Assembly: GCA_038501785.1 (NCBI GenBank)
Contig: JBAMJR010000097.1
Span: 3,535,001-3,599,000 of the forward strand
Source: Myoxocephalus aenaeus
Lineage: Eukaryota > Chordata > Actinopteri > Perciformes > Cottidae
DNA: 64,000 nt
Direction of reading: 5' to 3'
Part shown: positions 46,801-63,228 of the stretch, in pieces
Layout of the letters: each line of letters starts with the position of its first letter
Numbering within the stretch: position 1 is the stretch's first letter
Program-made: the position numbers and the translations under genes
Notes under the pieces: generated by a model
Database searches by the model: none
What the model was told of the DNA's origin: nothing
The model's input: only the letters and a program-made list of their open reading frames with translations

Positions 46801-48330
46801 AAAAATAATTAGCTGACTGATTTAACACAAAGTCAGAAACGCCTTCCTGAATAAAAAGGTTTTCAGGCCAAACAACACTGAAGACAAACAACACTACAAC
46901 TGACCATAAATTGACAGACGACAGAGCCTTAGAGGAGCAACGCGAGCTCCTCTGTGGTTGTTAACAGGTTGATAATGTCATTACAGCCAGCCTGCTAGCC
47001 TGCTAAGGCAATTACCGCCCCACCAGCAGCACTAAACACATTTAAGACCCGATCGCAGTCTGGATGAGCCTGCTTGGATTCATTGATGGAGTTTTTATTG
47101 ACAGTTTGGAGTTAACTCATCTATTGAACCATGTGGTCAGTCTGGTGATGTCATTGTTATCTTCATTAATGCCTGTGCATTGCAGTGACAGTTAACACTG
47201 CATAATGTCGGTATGTGAGAAGCAAACGTCTTCATTTAACAATCTCGTGAACGTATTGTGCAAATTGAAGAGCCATTAAGTTAGTGATGCTTGGTGTAAA
47301 AAGGGATTTGTGTATTGCTCTTAGCTCTGCTAGTACTCATTAATAAATAAATCAGTGCTTCCTTGTGTGTGAGGTCAAAGATAATTAAAACAGTTTCTTA
47401 GCTCTGCACTGCAGGCTCTTCACTGTGTTGATGTTGTTTTCAGGAGCCGTTTTCTTCGTGGTTTGTTGCACAATGCTGTGAGGATAGAGCCGAGGGCTCG
47501 GTGCCGTATGGCAGATGAATATTTGATGGCCCCTAATGGAGCCTTCGCCCTCATGCCGTAGCTCTGTTTTCCCCACAACACGCTGCAGAGGACTGTGGAG
47601 GAGCTATGTGGTCGGCATCCATTTTGGCGCTTCCCTGGTGAATTTGGCTGCCTGTCTGGCTGTGCCACACGACAGCTGCCTGTGATTTCATCATACCGGT
47701 TGGAGGGATAGCTGTAAAGCTTACCAGGCAGACAACTGGTAATGATGCCGAAGCTCCAATGCTCCAACACGATGTACCAAATCCACACCCCTGAGCACCC
47801 AACCCTCACATGCAGCTGTATCCCTTGACCTGTGAGTGAACTTGTCAGCACCAAGGTAAGCAGATCACCTGCCATCTACGACAGACGGACAAGCCTCATG
47901 TTACACATTCTCCCATATACATCTGGATACGTGTGTCAACATTTATGTCCACTGGGTATAAAACATTATCGGCCCCGGTCTTGTTGAGGAGATTAAGATC
48001 TTAATTTAGGAGCGATATGAACCAGCCTGCCGCTCCAATCGGAAAAGTGACAGTGATGCAGAGCAGCGATGTATTTGCTTGGTGACCTCATCCTCTATAC
48101 AGCACAATCCATAACTCTCTGACAGAGAGTTACCTCCCACTAATGTTTCACTATCGGCCTGTTAGTGGAAATGGATATCGCAATCAAAGTGTTTGGGAGT
48201 CCTAAGAGTTTCAGATGAAGGGTGTGAGGGAAAGGAGGAGCGGGCTCAGCCTTGTGCTGGAATGTGGGATATCAGAGGTTGTGTGTGTGTTCAAGGCACC
48301 TGTTTTTGCTGTCTTTGCATGTTTGAGCCT

Positions 48331-50851
<2,521 letters not shown>

Positions 50852-50896
<45 letters not shown>

Positions 50897-50901
50897 TGTG
50901 T
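50852..50901. repeat. (GT)n microsatellite
   Basis: About 25 GT units with one GGG interruption, preceded at 50801-50816 by C runs. Confidence 0.95.
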
Positions 50902-51221
50902 GGGGTTATCTCAACTCACCCTTTCAGAGATCCTTTTGTTAAAGACGCTGGGTTCATTCCTGGGCTGTCCTCAGCTGCAGGTGGCCAGGAGCTCCCTGCT
51001 GAGTGCTGGAGAATCCCAGAGTCAGCACATTAGCCTGTCAAAGGGAGCAGATTAAGCAACCAGGGGGGCTGGAGGGAGATACCCCTGCACCCCTACTCAC
51101 CCCCGACCGCCACTGCTTTACAGTTGGAAACATTTAGGATTGTTTTACAAACCAATGATCTTAAATGTATTGTGTTGCGTCTTTAGGCCTCTGGGATTTA
51201 CTTTGCTTCTTGTTTCATATA

Positions 51222-51330
51222 ATAATAACTTTATTTATATAGCACCTTTCACAACAGAGTTTACAAAGTGCTTTGACAGATAAAGTAGCAAAAGCAAGGC
51301 AATAAAACAACAGAAAGCTCAACAGTGAGG
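51222..51330 (+). repeat. Dispersed fish repeat (TTTATTTATATAGCACC type)
   Basis: Reads AACTTTATTTATATAGCACC, then TTTACAAAGTGCTTTGACAG, a common fish repeat motif. It is related to the copy at 46690-46800. Confidence 0.65.
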
Positions 51331-54300
51331 CCAACAAAGCAACAGTGCAATAAATGAAACAATAAAACCAATCAATACAATAAAAAATGAACTAAGCATA
51401 TATGTTCTGTCACTTGTCAAAGATTGTTTGCTTTAAATTAATGTATTCACAAACCTATGTTTACTGTAGCTCGGCATTACGTGACTGTATAGTTAATCTC
51501 CTTCGGAAACAAAATTAACATTCAAAGGAAAAGGTTGAGGAGTTTAGTGAGCAATCTTCAGCGAATAAATGAGGCAAATAAAACAGCCGTGCATTTCCGA
51601 CCAGTTGGATGGAAATAAACAAACATGACCCACCATGGAGCTCACTCTCGACTCCCACCTCATCCTCGTACCCCCTACCTACTGCGCCAGTCGAGAGAAA
51701 ACAAAGCACATTTGTCTGGTATGAGGAATCAATACAACTGCTTTCCTGTGAACTTCAGTGGAAAGAACGACCCTGAAACACTCACACAGAGGTTCATTAG
51801 TGATTATGCTTTTTTTTTTTTTACTTCAGCAGAGAGGAGACAGCAAGTAGTTGCCCATAGGCAAAGTGAAAAGGTCAAAAATACAGAGGAAATATGTTTT
51901 TATTGCAAAGCCTGTTGCCGCTATACAGCACATCTCTTTGCCATATGGGACTGCCAACATAAAATATGTATGTTAATCCATATGTTGAGTCTTCTGCCAT
52001 GAATATTTAACATTCCAGCCACATGGAGGGTTATAGCACAAGGCTTTACATTGTCTAATAACAGTGGAGAGGTCCTTAGTGTAGGGCCAATCTCTCTTTT
52101 TCCATGATTATCACGGGCATTCTGATCAATAAATCATAGTCTCTGACAAGCTGAATCAAAAGACATGAATTTTAAACCGAACCAAAAACCAAAAACTTTT
52201 GTGGCCACCTGAATCAAAACATGAAAGAGCAAAGCCACTCTAGGGGGATAATATTGATCGAGAGCCACAGAGAGGTGTGGAGAGTTCAGGTGCATGAGAA
52301 TATGGATTTGTGCATTCATAGTTTGGTGGGACATATGCGGGGTTATGTGGAGGGGAAGGGTACAGGTTCAAACTCACAGCTGTGGAACAATGTTGTCTGA
52401 AGGTTACATCGTTTCAAAACAATCTGGATTTCATGGTAAGCAGCATCCACTGCATGTAACAGAAGCTTCAGTTATACATGAATACAGTAAGAATTTGAAA
52501 GCATTTAAATACCTTGAGGATGTTATTTGTAAAAGATGGATTTTGTTTGATTTTCATTATCTAAATTGTCTCCAACTTGAAAGGGGACCCTTCCCCTCCA
52601 TTAATAATTGACATCTTATTGCTTATCCCCCTCATTGTGGCCGCCACACGCTTTGATGTGAGCCGTGTTCTTTTATCAACACGGCACTACGTATTGATCG
52701 CTGAGCAGATAGGAGGACTATCAAAGGGATTCCTCGTGGGGCAGTCAACACCCGGTCACCTCATACTCCTGGCATGTGGTCAAGCACCAGTCCAGCTCAC
52801 TCTCGCTATCACATCTCTTTGCATCCCTCTACTTCTTAGTTGGCTGTCTGAGGGTCCGCTTATCTGGGTTAAATATTCACAGAGAATAACAAAGCTGTTG
52901 GCATGACATCATCTGAAGTGGAAGAAGAGGACGTGCTCAGTAGAAAAGTGTTGTTCCATCAAAAGTTCTTGTTTGCTCTTGTGTTCTGGCTGAACATTAC
53001 AGCGGATGATGATCTCATTTATAATGCGCATTATGGCTCACTGGAGATGCTTATCGTCAGAGGAACAAACAGCTGTAGACAGTATATAAACAGTGTATAT
53101 TACTGCAGGTTGTGATCCATCAAATATGATATTTCTTTTGTGAACAGAAAAGAATGAGACTATTTAAATGTTTAATGGGATGCTCTGGGATTGTCTTGTT
53201 ATCATACCAACAACAACCTTCCCAAACAATAGACACAAAACAAAAGGAGTATTAGTCTCACGTGAGCAATGGGAAAAGTGTTGAGAAAATGAAAGGCACC
53301 GCACACGTGAGTTGGATTATAATTTCAGGGGATTTATATAATCCGTCCATATTGGCAGACACAGGACTCCTTTGTTTATTCCACCAGACGCTCTCCCATC
53401 TAAATACATTTCATACATTTAAGTCCCATATGCAGCTTTAAAGGCCAGACATCGATTGTTATTCGACACTCGGAGACCAATTGTCAAAAGCACTCACAAT
53501 AAAACACAGAGCGTAGTCATAATGAGCATATCCTATTTAACCGAGCAGAAAATACATTTTCACTAGTGAACACTTAGAGACCATTAGCAGCAGTAGTGTA
53601 AAAGCCAGGGGTCTTTCCATCATCAATATCCCATAAGTGGGCGACTGCTTGTACGCCGAGGGCCCCGACTCGCATTGTGAAATCATCCCAGGCTGGTGCT
53701 GCAGTTGTTGACGACTTGTCCAGCCTGACTGACAGCACTTTTGTTTTCCGTGGATTAGGCAATCTGACTTCATCGCGGCCCATGAGGGGGGTCACGTAAC
53801 GCTGCCTGGAGGTCACTACGCCCACGTGACCCCTCCCGTCTACTGGCTGCCCCGATGGCTAGCCGCCACACCTCCGGACCAAGACAGTGGACGTAGCGAC
53901 CCCATCCCACTCGAACACACATCGTCTTCTCCGCACACACACATGCATGCGCATTACTTGACACACTCTCCGAACCAGAGTGTAAATTTTTAATGGAATA
54001 TACATTAAGGAGCATTCGTAGGCTGATATATGATGTTTCCCCACAGCTAATATTTCAGCAGACTGTGTATCAGATCGGGATTGAATGATTGATTTTCTAT
54101 CAGGCTGCTTTTCTTGAATAAATAATTCAGGGTTATAGCTTGTGACACCTTCACCATATTCCGTTACATTCTTTTCAAGAGGTGCCGTTTGATTTTTTTT
54201 GAAAATGGTAGAAATGGATAAAAACAAAACTTGCACCAGATGAAAGAGGACTCTATCTCTCCGCATGCCTCATGCATGTTTTTGTCATAGTCCTGTACTT

Positions 54301-55670
54301 CAGGATCATTGTATTCATACGTTCCTTTGAGCATCCTTTAGGGAGTTCGAGGGGGGTAAGTGTACGTGCCGGTTGATGACTTTCTCTCTTGGCCTCCTGT
54401 CTGTGATGAGAAATGAGAGACGGCAGTGTCTGAGGTCACACAATGATTACATGTCATCACATGGGGTCAAATGACTCCGAAATGTTTTGTTTACACTTTG
54501 AGTAGGCTCTGAACCAAGAATAGTGAGGCCGAAGGATGAAACTGTGGATTGTCCACGTTTTCTGTGGTCTCTTGGCCAATGTGGTACAATGTGAGAAGGA
54601 GGGGAAACACAACATGACTCCGGGGACATGTAACTGACATACAAAAGCCACAGATGTTCGTCAAAAACAAGACATCAATTCTTCCAAAAATATTCACAAA
54701 AGATGTCATTAAATACGTAAAATATCACCAGGTACTAATTAAGGAATCTGTGAATCGCAGTTGTCACTTTATAGTTTAATTCTATATATCCTGTCTATTG
54801 TTTCAATGCTGAGTCCATCATGGCCCACTCTTTGAATGGGTTTAGGATAATCAGTGCTTAATTTTCACTCCCAGAATCATAAAATCATAAATCACAGAGG
54901 ATTAGATTCATGTGTTGATTCACAGCTCAAAGAAACAAGATAGTGCAGTGTTTTTTGTTTAATAGCTCCTGCATCTTTCACGAGCTTCTCTGGTTTCAGC
55001 TGGCTAGAGTCCTAGAACTGGACGAGCAAGTGCTGGATAATTATCCGCACCAGTGTTAAGTACAAATTGCACAGACCGGCTCCTGAAAGGACTTGCTGAA
55101 CCACATCAGATACAGTAAGTCTCGGCTGCTAACTCACACTGACGGGCATTTTACCCATGCAAATACAATCAAATAAAGAACACTTGATAGACAAGTGAAA
55201 ACACACACACACACACGGGCAGCCAAATCACAAGAAAAACATGACACTGATTACTTATCGTGAAACTGCCTCCGTGGCCTGATAAGTGAAGCGCATGACT
55301 CGGTGTATTCTGTTTCACCTGCATGACAATAACAAGGGCAGGTGTCCTGGGCAGACCAAAGTCATATTTCATGTCCAACATCAGACTACTTACACCTGAA
55401 GAGTGTGACATCATGATGACTCTAAGCTGATAACCCAGCAACACACTAGCAGTTGTTGTGAGGATAAAGGATTAGCCTGTTTGCTTTTGCTGCGCTTTGA
55501 AGCAGAACACACTGAAAAGAAAAGGATCTCACATGAAAGGACCAACTTGCTGAGAAAGCACAGAAATGGGGTTCTACCTCTCATCAAAGAGGTTGAGTCA
55601 TTTCAAGAGCGGAGCCCTCTTTCCAAACGCCCATTGAGGGGCTTATGCATCGCTGCTGTTGTCTTTGCAG
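51331..55670. other. Gene-free stretch
   Basis: Frames of 100-135 codons (for example 52577-52906 plus and 53859-54266 minus) have no domain or splice support. A patch at 53640-53900 is CpG-richer than its surroundings, without a coherent gene. Confidence 0.35.
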
Positions 55671-55740
55671 GTGGCTGTCTGTGTATGTGTGACATTTTCT
55701 ATTCGGTCTGTATGTTGACCGTGTCTGTCTGGCATATCAG
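55671..55740 (+). other. Isolated 70-bp candidate exon
   Basis: A strong acceptor (GTTGTCTTTGCAG) and a strong donor (TATCAG then GTAAGG) bound 70 bases. One frame is open but cysteine-rich and unlike any family I know. A noncoding RNA exon is as likely as a coding one. Confidence 0.2.
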
Positions 55741-58700
55741 GTAAGGTCTCTGTCTCTTTCCTACATTGTTGGTGGATAATGAGGTGTGATTAAATATGAA
55801 TGCTAAGTGTTTGGTGGCTGGAGCCCAAAGCTGAAACCGGATCCAGTCGGGGGCCACAGGCAGCATAATTAGTAGCTGATGATAGATGCCATTAATGTTT
55901 TTTTTTTCCACACACTGCTTGCAGGCCTCTAAGCTGGACCTCCACGCAGCAGCAGGCCGCCTTTGAGCCATCCACAGTTAATTAACTTGCAAATAAATAA
56001 ATACTGATACAGCTGTGGTGGTTCTGTACTGTTCTAAAAGCCTGAACACTGATTGTAATCAGCTTTATTTAAATAGTGTAATGATAAACATTGATTAAAT
56101 ATTAAGCCTTTTACATTTATTTGATCTCTTTTGTATTATTACCTCTGGGGATTTCATGTTGAAAGCATGACGAAACTCCTGTTGAAAACAATATCAGCAT
56201 TTCAAAGCGCTGAAGGACCAGTGTGACGCCTTTAATGCTGGAGAAAAGCCCTTTGTGCACGCTTGAAGGGCTGTGTTGGACTTTGAGGGCTCTTTGGATT
56301 GCCATAACCCTGGTGTGAGATTGACTCATTCATGGTGAGCGGCCTCCAACTCTTCATCCTATGCTTCTCTGCTGCACGGCTCTGGACAACACTGTGCTGC
56401 CTCACTTCAGAGAGCGAGAGACGGAGTCATGTCCACAGCTGTTAGGACATGCCTGCTTTGAGGTGCCGTGGCTTTAATGTGTGGAGCAGATTAAACAGGG
56501 TGCCTCTGTGGAGGCTGGATAACTGATCAGCTCTCCCACACAGTTATCCAATCTTATCCACTGTGTGCATGTCTGTGTGCGAGTGTTATTGCTACTGCCT
56601 CACATACACCCTCGTACTCTCCAAAGAGTGAGCAGAACAGCTTGACACACCAGTCAGTCTCATTAAATGAAGCCCAGAGTTTTCGAGAACACTCCTGCCT
56701 ACGAGTAGCCAGCAGGCAAAATATTGGAGAAACTTGAAGACAGGCCTTTCAATTGATTCTTCTCGCTTGACATGAAAGTATAACCTGCAGTCTGTGAATT
56801 GCTGGACTTCAATGTGTCTCCACTGTAATACAAACTACAATGTACCATGCAGGGCTATGCTACGTAGCCTGCAGTGAAGATCAAATGGTGGTTGGTTCAG
56901 CGAAGGGGCAATGTATGTAGAGCCGTTACACAGACCAACATAGTTCAGTTTTCCTCTTTTCCCACACAGGAGAGTCTCGGTGAGCTGAGATTAATGGAGG
57001 GATGAAATGTCTAATCTACAGACAACGGTGCACTGACATGGTGACTGGTTAGCACCATCATAGCGGTCCGCCAACATGGCTTCAAAGGTAAACAGTCAAC
57101 CAACCTAGAACAAATAATGATCTGTTGTTTCAGTCATGCCCACATTTCATTTAAGTAAAAAATATATATATATATTACACAATTCATTTGAAACCAAACA
57201 GCTGCATTAAAGATAAGATAAGGATGGCAATATTCTATTCTATCTATTTCTCTGTGACACAACACTTTCCAGCTCCCCCACCAGACCTGTGGCACTCAAC
57301 CACTAAGCCCATGTACTGAAGACATCAATCTTCAAAAACACACTTTAAATATTAATATATATACTTCTGGGCACTGTAGATTTCTGCAAACATGACTAAA
57401 ACAGGAGTAAACAGCACATTTGTTAATTAATATTTTCAGACGTGTATTTGTTGCAGACAAAGTATTGCGGATTGACTCAAAATAAACTAGTACCTGTCCC
57501 TCAGTGTTAACAGTGCAGACACTTAGTTGTTGATTTTTGGTCTTTTGGGATTTGTTGACAAAAAGAAAAATGTAGAATATTGCCAATTCTTTATGTTTTA
57601 CGGGAAGGTTCAGAGTGACGTCGTCTTTGTCATCATCTAGGCTACTGGAAACACAAAGGAGTGGGACGTTCCTGACAGTAAGTAACGGATGTGATGACCT
57701 CATTCACTGAGGGATCCTAAACGCGCAGCATTTGGATAGTTTAGCACCAAACACATTTGGCCTCATCAGTCTACATTTCTCTTGAGAATGAGTTTTTTGT
57801 TAAGTGTGAGATGATCCCCACTACAACAAAGACTTGTGTACGTGAGTCACTCTGAGAGTGTGAGGTTGAGCCAGTAGTCCACAGCCAGACGGGGATGTAT
57901 GAATCCCAGACAGCCCTTTCAAAGGTGGCTGTTTGTGTCAGTGCTCTCAGTTACGACGGTCAGATCAGGTGTCATTGCCCTCATAACTAGCCTCACCTTC
58001 ACAATTTCTCAAAGAGGTTGGGATCAAGCACAAAATGACCCACTCCACCTCTTCACGCCTGCTGCATTATTCAATCAGTCTTCGACCCTAAGAACTTTTA
58101 GCAGTTGTAAGCTGACAGAAAATAAACACGCTTTCACCAATTGTCTTCCCTTCATTTAGCTGTCACATGTGCCTGTTGTGTTAGCTATACCATAGCAGAT
58201 ACAAATCAGTTATAACAAAACGTATACGTCATCTAGTAGTGTAAATGCAAATCTTTGTAAAGGGACTGTTTCTCCTCATATGGGTTGTATAGTATTTAGA
58301 ATATACATTGTTAACAAAAAAGGATTGCATTCTTAACCTTACAGCTTTAGACACTGTCAGGTTCTTTAGTTCAGATCAGACTTTGCTGATCCTGATCATG
58401 TTATCCTGTTTCAGGGGGGAAATCTCTAAAATACTACTTTAATTTCAATGATCTCTTGAGGGTTTCTTTAGCTGAAGTTGACATGAGGAGTGCCAGAGAG
58501 GACAGAGAAGCAAGCCTCCTTTTGTTTTCAGGTCACTGCTCCAGTATGATCTCTGCCATTGGGTCAGTGTGCCGCATATGCCTCATCCAACTGGCTTGCA
58601 GTCAGGATGCGGTTGCCATGGAATATGTCTAGTTGGAGGAAATTAAATCCCTCCTTTCTAGTTTCCAGGCAGGATTCACATGCTGGAGAATGTTTTGGTG

Positions 58701-60618
58701 TGAGACGGACGGGCAGTGTGTGTTTGTGATAGATGCGTGTGCACAAATGCATATGGAGAATGAGATATCAAGAAATTGGGCTTTTGAGGATACAGAGGAA
58801 GTAGGGCATGTGATTGTGCAGCCATGTGTGTATTTGCGTGCTTGCATACACGGGTATGCATGGATTTTTCTGCTAGTGTGTGTGTGTGTGTGTGTGGGTG
58901 TGCATGCATTGCTCTTCAGAAACATCTTTCTGGTGTAACATAAACTGAAGGCAGTCTTCTTTCTCTCAGGGTTCTCAGGCGTCTATGAGAACGTATTTAT
59001 GAACAGTTTGCTTTCCACAATGCAAACCCAAGTCAATGACAACATTGTTTAGAATTAGAGAAAGAGAAATTGACAGATTGTTGGCACTATGTTCTGTTAA
59101 TGCATCTTCATTTCAGTGAGAGTTTTGTCTGCGTTAAGTGTACAAAGGTAATTTGTGGGTGTGCACTTCAAAGACTTTGAGACACGTCTTTCATCAACAC
59201 AAACCCATACACATACCTACTGATCGACATGGCTCAATTAGTTAAGTCAACAATGTGCTGAAAGTAAAATTCATGTTCCTGGATAATGGTATGAGCTGCA
59301 GTGAATTGGATAATGGTATGAGCTGCAGTGAAGCTGCAGTGAATTCATCCATATTCATTATTTATGTTTTAGAGGCCTGTCTATGTGCCCCGCTGAGAGC
59401 TGCCTTTTGCAGCTACTCCCAAATGCTAATACATCACAGACTAATGCATGCTAATGAAAGACGTGGGTTTGTTTTCTTGAGATGTATGTGCTGCCATCAA
59501 TACTATATACTTAGGTTTTTCATTAATATTTCATTTCAGAACTTTCAAGTAATGAACCAGTCAAACGCTTAGTAACAAATTACTATGGAAAGGTTATCTT
59601 TTGCATAACTTACATCTCTCATTTTAATCTGCATAGTGTGTCTATGACAATGGCCGGTCGTTACAAGGATTGTGACTGTCTCTTTAGTAATTACAGGTGT
59701 TTTCTTGAAAGTCTGTGAAGTAGGGAGGGGTCTCCTTTGTTTGGCTGGAGCACAAAAGGAAGCTGCAACTAATGCTCCCACATCTTTGAGCCTTTTGTTG
59801 TTTACAGTGGTCACTCATGCAGGAAGTGATCAAGTTTCCAATATCACAGTGAGCGAGAAAAACAATCCCCTCTTCCACAGTGACTCCCCACTTCTTTGGA
59901 AAGGCCGCAGGTGGGACAAAGTCTGAACCTAAAGGTCTTTCCAATTCAGGCAGGACAGAGGAGGCAGAGGCCCGTGACTTCTCACGCAGCCCCGTGGTGG
60001 GATGATCACAGCTGAGGGACAGGGAGCGAGAAATGGGAGGTGGGGGCAGGGTGATGCTCTGTTTGAGAATGCTGAGGGTCAGCTACAGCTGTCCGAGGGT
60101 TTATTGATCAGTGTTATAGCCCTGAGGGGAGGGGGCAGATCACCAGCACCTGCATCAGCTCAGCATGGATAACTGTCAAGATATGAACTGATTGAAATCA
60201 CCTAGACAATAAAGGAATGTTCACATATCTGTACTGAAAATGTTTATATTGGCTGATGGGTTAACATAAAGCCTCTTGTGATGACGGTTTTAAGACCCAA
60301 CTTATGAGGTCAAGGCTGATCTATGTCAAAAAGACACAAACAACTTGCACACACATATGTGTGTTCCCTTCTACAGGAGCCTAACAATACTGACCAAGAT
60401 CTAGGCCACTTCCAATAAGATGAAAAGGGTCCAAACATTTCACAGTGAACAGTTTCATTTAACCAGAACATATATACCGGAGTAGTAAACCTAAAATATG
60501 GCAGTTAAATGTGAAATTTGAAATGAAACTTAGGCAATGTTGCAATACAATAAGAAAATCTACTGTTACTGTCAGTTAACATACCTACAATATAGTCATC
60601 GAGTTGCAAGAGACAGAT
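55741..60618. other. Gene-free stretch upstream of bmf
   Basis: No supported gene. A possible 42-base minus exon (about 57605-57647), reading SLDDDKDDVTLNLP after a TTTCCAG acceptor, is too small to call. A short tandem repeat lies at 59276-59345. Confidence 0.35.
59276..59345. repeat. Tandem duplication, about 29-bp unit x2
   Basis: The unit GATAATGGTATGAGCTGCAG plus TGAATTG occurs twice in a row, and AGCTGCAGTGAA is then repeated once more. Confidence 0.8.
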
Positions 60619-60633
60619 ATGGATGGATGGATG

Positions 60634-60728
<95 letters not shown>

Positions 60729-60775
60729 GGATGGATGGATGGATGGATGGATGGATGGATGGATGGATGGATGGA
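60619..60775. repeat. Compound (GGAT)n(GATA)n(GGAT)n repeat
   Basis: Tetranucleotide units switch from GGAT to GATA and back to GGAT over about 157 bp. Confidence 0.95.
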
Positions 60776-60879
60776 TATATATAATCAGATCCTTGAGAGT
60801 TCCTTTACAACTTCTCCGTATTGCCAATGTGCGTGTCTGCACCTCACTGAACAGATGAGCACGGTAGTTGCGTGAAAGC

Positions 60880-61047
60880 GGTCTCGTGCTACCGGGAATT
60901 TCCCGTCCACGTGTCTGAATACGCGATGGAGGAGGCGGGACAAAAACAAACTCTACGATTGGTTGCAGCCTCATAAATCTCCCTTAAAGGGGCACGCTCC
61001 TCCTCGGCTAGGATGTATATAGTTGGACGACAGAAACACTCGCGCTT
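60880..61047 (+). promoter_or_regulatory. bmf: bmf promoter (CpG-rich, CCAAT and TATA)
   Basis: CpG-rich DNA with an inverted CCAAT box (GATTGGTTG near 60956-60964) and a TATA-like GTATATAG (61015-61022). These would place the start near 61045-61050. TTGCGTGA just upstream (about 60866-60873) fits a dioxin-response core. Inferred from motif spacing only. Confidence 0.5.
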
Positions 61048-61294
61048 TTAAGGAGGGTTTATTTACCAACTTTCCGCACCACGCCCCGGCGGCGGAGTCA
61101 GTTTGGAGCTGACGTCGGCGAAATGAAATCGGCTCGCCGCACTTTTCCTCACAGAATGGAAGTTGTCGTGGAGGTGATACGGACTAAACTCGCTTGCATG
61201 CCGGGATATTGAACCTGTGTCCTTTTTTTATTCTTTCTTTTCTTCTTTTCTCCGAGCACAAGACAACCTTTTACGACGAAGCCCATCTCCGCCG
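61048..61294 (+). other. bmf: bmf noncoding first exon
   Basis: CpG-rich leader ending in GCCG followed by GTAAGTAAG (donor at 61295), a near-consensus 5' splice site. No ATG-initiated frame of note continues through it. The exon start is inferred from the TATA position. It would be spliced to the coding exon at 63204. Confidence 0.5.
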
Positions 61295-63203
61295 GTAAGT
61301 AAGCGCCTCAAAGCATCTCGACACGTCCCTCTGAAGTGGACTCACGTTACGCAGCTAGTCGGCGCGAGCGTTAACGTTAAGGAGCAACAAACAACGCGTC
61401 GCTGTTGACGCTGAAAGAGCCGCGACGCATGTGTTTCCACAGGTTAGCGGCACATTGTTGTGTTGAAATGTCAAAGCAATCTGACAAAGCATAGTTTCAG
61501 GGTTACTCTGCTATTCGTTCATGCAACGGAGATTTGAATTACACCGGCTTTCCCGGTTTGCAGAGCTCGGTCGGTGCATGGCTCTGTTGGTGTCTGTCTC
61601 ACAGACATTTAGTGTTTTTTTCTCCACAGTTTAAAGTTACGCGTGTAAACATGTCATTACAGATTTTAGACGTGTATACTACACATTTATTTTCCAAAAA
61701 TGATTTTCCCAAAGTATTTTTTTCTTCCCCTCCCTCTTTCTTTTACATCACTGCACATGCATTTTCGCATTTATTTTCGACATCATTTTTAATAGTTTAT
61801 TTTGTGTGTGTGTGTGTGTGTGTATTTTTTATGTCGCCATATACTGGCACGCTTTACGGCTGAGGCTCTATAACTTGACATGCATGTCCTGTGCAAAATG
61901 TTAGAGAGTAGACATGGCGTGACGTGAGGCTTTTGATACCAGTGGATGGAAACTGTCAATAACAGGGCTGCCTGGCTTTACCACCACCCCCAAGGCTCCC
62001 TCCTTTCCTTCTGCCGGGGCTCCTCTGTTCTGCAGCAGGGGGAGCCACTGCGACACAAACAGTCTGCACAGCAGAGCCGATCAGAAAGCAGCCCTGAGTT
62101 TTCTCTTCTTCTTCTTCTTCTTCTTCTTCTGAGCCTTCCATGTTCTTACTCTGTTTGTCGCAACAAAGCATTATGCGGTTTTACGCACAGGGTTTTATTG
62201 TGAACGCACATAGTATGCATGGTGAGGTCTGGGCAAGATAGAGACAGGCCAAATCTGCTTATGTTGGGTGTAGAAATGAAAACTTCTTCCCGGGGAGCTG
62301 GCAAGCTGACAGACCAGGGTAGGGAGAGTGGCTCAGGCTTTCCCCTCAAAGACTGTCATTACCAGTTTGCTGTGGACCCTAATTTGGAAGTGTGGTAGTA
62401 GTCTAACCCTGTATTACAACTCGTTTGTCACTCGGGGGATAAACTCTTGAAGCAACTTGAATTTCACCCGTATTTTGATAACTCTTTGACCCACTATACG
62501 ATTCAAGGTTTGAGTGCATTGCATCATTGCCACTGGAGAGATTTCCCAAGTGCTCCTTGAGATTCTGGCCACACTACGGTAGAGTTGCGTTAAATATTCA
62601 TAATCATGCATTTTTTTATTATTCCTTCCTGATAAAATGTACACATTGTGTAAATTCAAGTTATTTATATGTGCACCGAGCACTGATCCTATTGTTTGCT
62701 ATAAAAGTACCTGATAGTAGTACCTTTCCTAACAAGAGATATTCTGCCTTTCATTTAACTTTGTCAGCCTAACTCCCATGTATGTAGATGTGGCTCAACC
62801 GAGCCCCCTAACTGCAGTGGATTGGGTGGTTTCATCACTGAGATGAACAGAGCCATTTGTCTAAATAAGCACAGAGCTCTTTGCCACAAGTGAAGGCAGA
62901 TCGTTTTTTCTTCTCTTCTCCTCCTACTTGACCATGTCCAATGTGGTTTTATTGATTTGAGGGCGCTCATTATAAACCAGACAGGTTGTCTATAATAACA
63001 ATGAATGCTTAGGAGGAGTGAGCACACGAACGTGTCTGAGATCATCCCATCAGGCCGCAAACGCAGAATCGTCCAAGGTTATGACCATCATTATTAGTGA
63101 AGGGAGTTCGGGATGCCTTTTGATTTATACACTCACTGGAAGACACATGTTGTACACTCAGCTGTAACAGTAACCTTTCTTTCTCTGCCCTGTCGCTTTG
63201 AAG
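61295..63203 (+). other. bmf: bmf intron 1
   Basis: About 1.9 kb between the strong donor at 61295 and the acceptor TCGCTTTGAAG ending at 63203. It contains a short GT repeat (about 61803-61823) and a TTC repeat (62104-62130), and no coding sequence I can support. Confidence 0.45.
62104..62130. repeat. (TTC)n trinucleotide repeat
   Basis: Nine TTC units. Confidence 0.9.
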
Positions 63204-63228
63204 GCTGCTCATCTGAGAGTGCCCTCGC

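Noticed and set aside
47420..47875. 151-codon minus-strand frame
   Set aside because: No recognisable domain; strong donor nearby is on the other strand and does not match it. Possibly conserved noncoding DNA.
52577..52906. 109-codon hydrophobic plus-strand frame
   Set aside because: Hydrophobic by composition but no family resemblance, no promoter or splice support.
60585..60974. Frame with repeated HPSI and YLSI units
   Set aside because: Translation of the GGAT/GATA tetranucleotide repeat.
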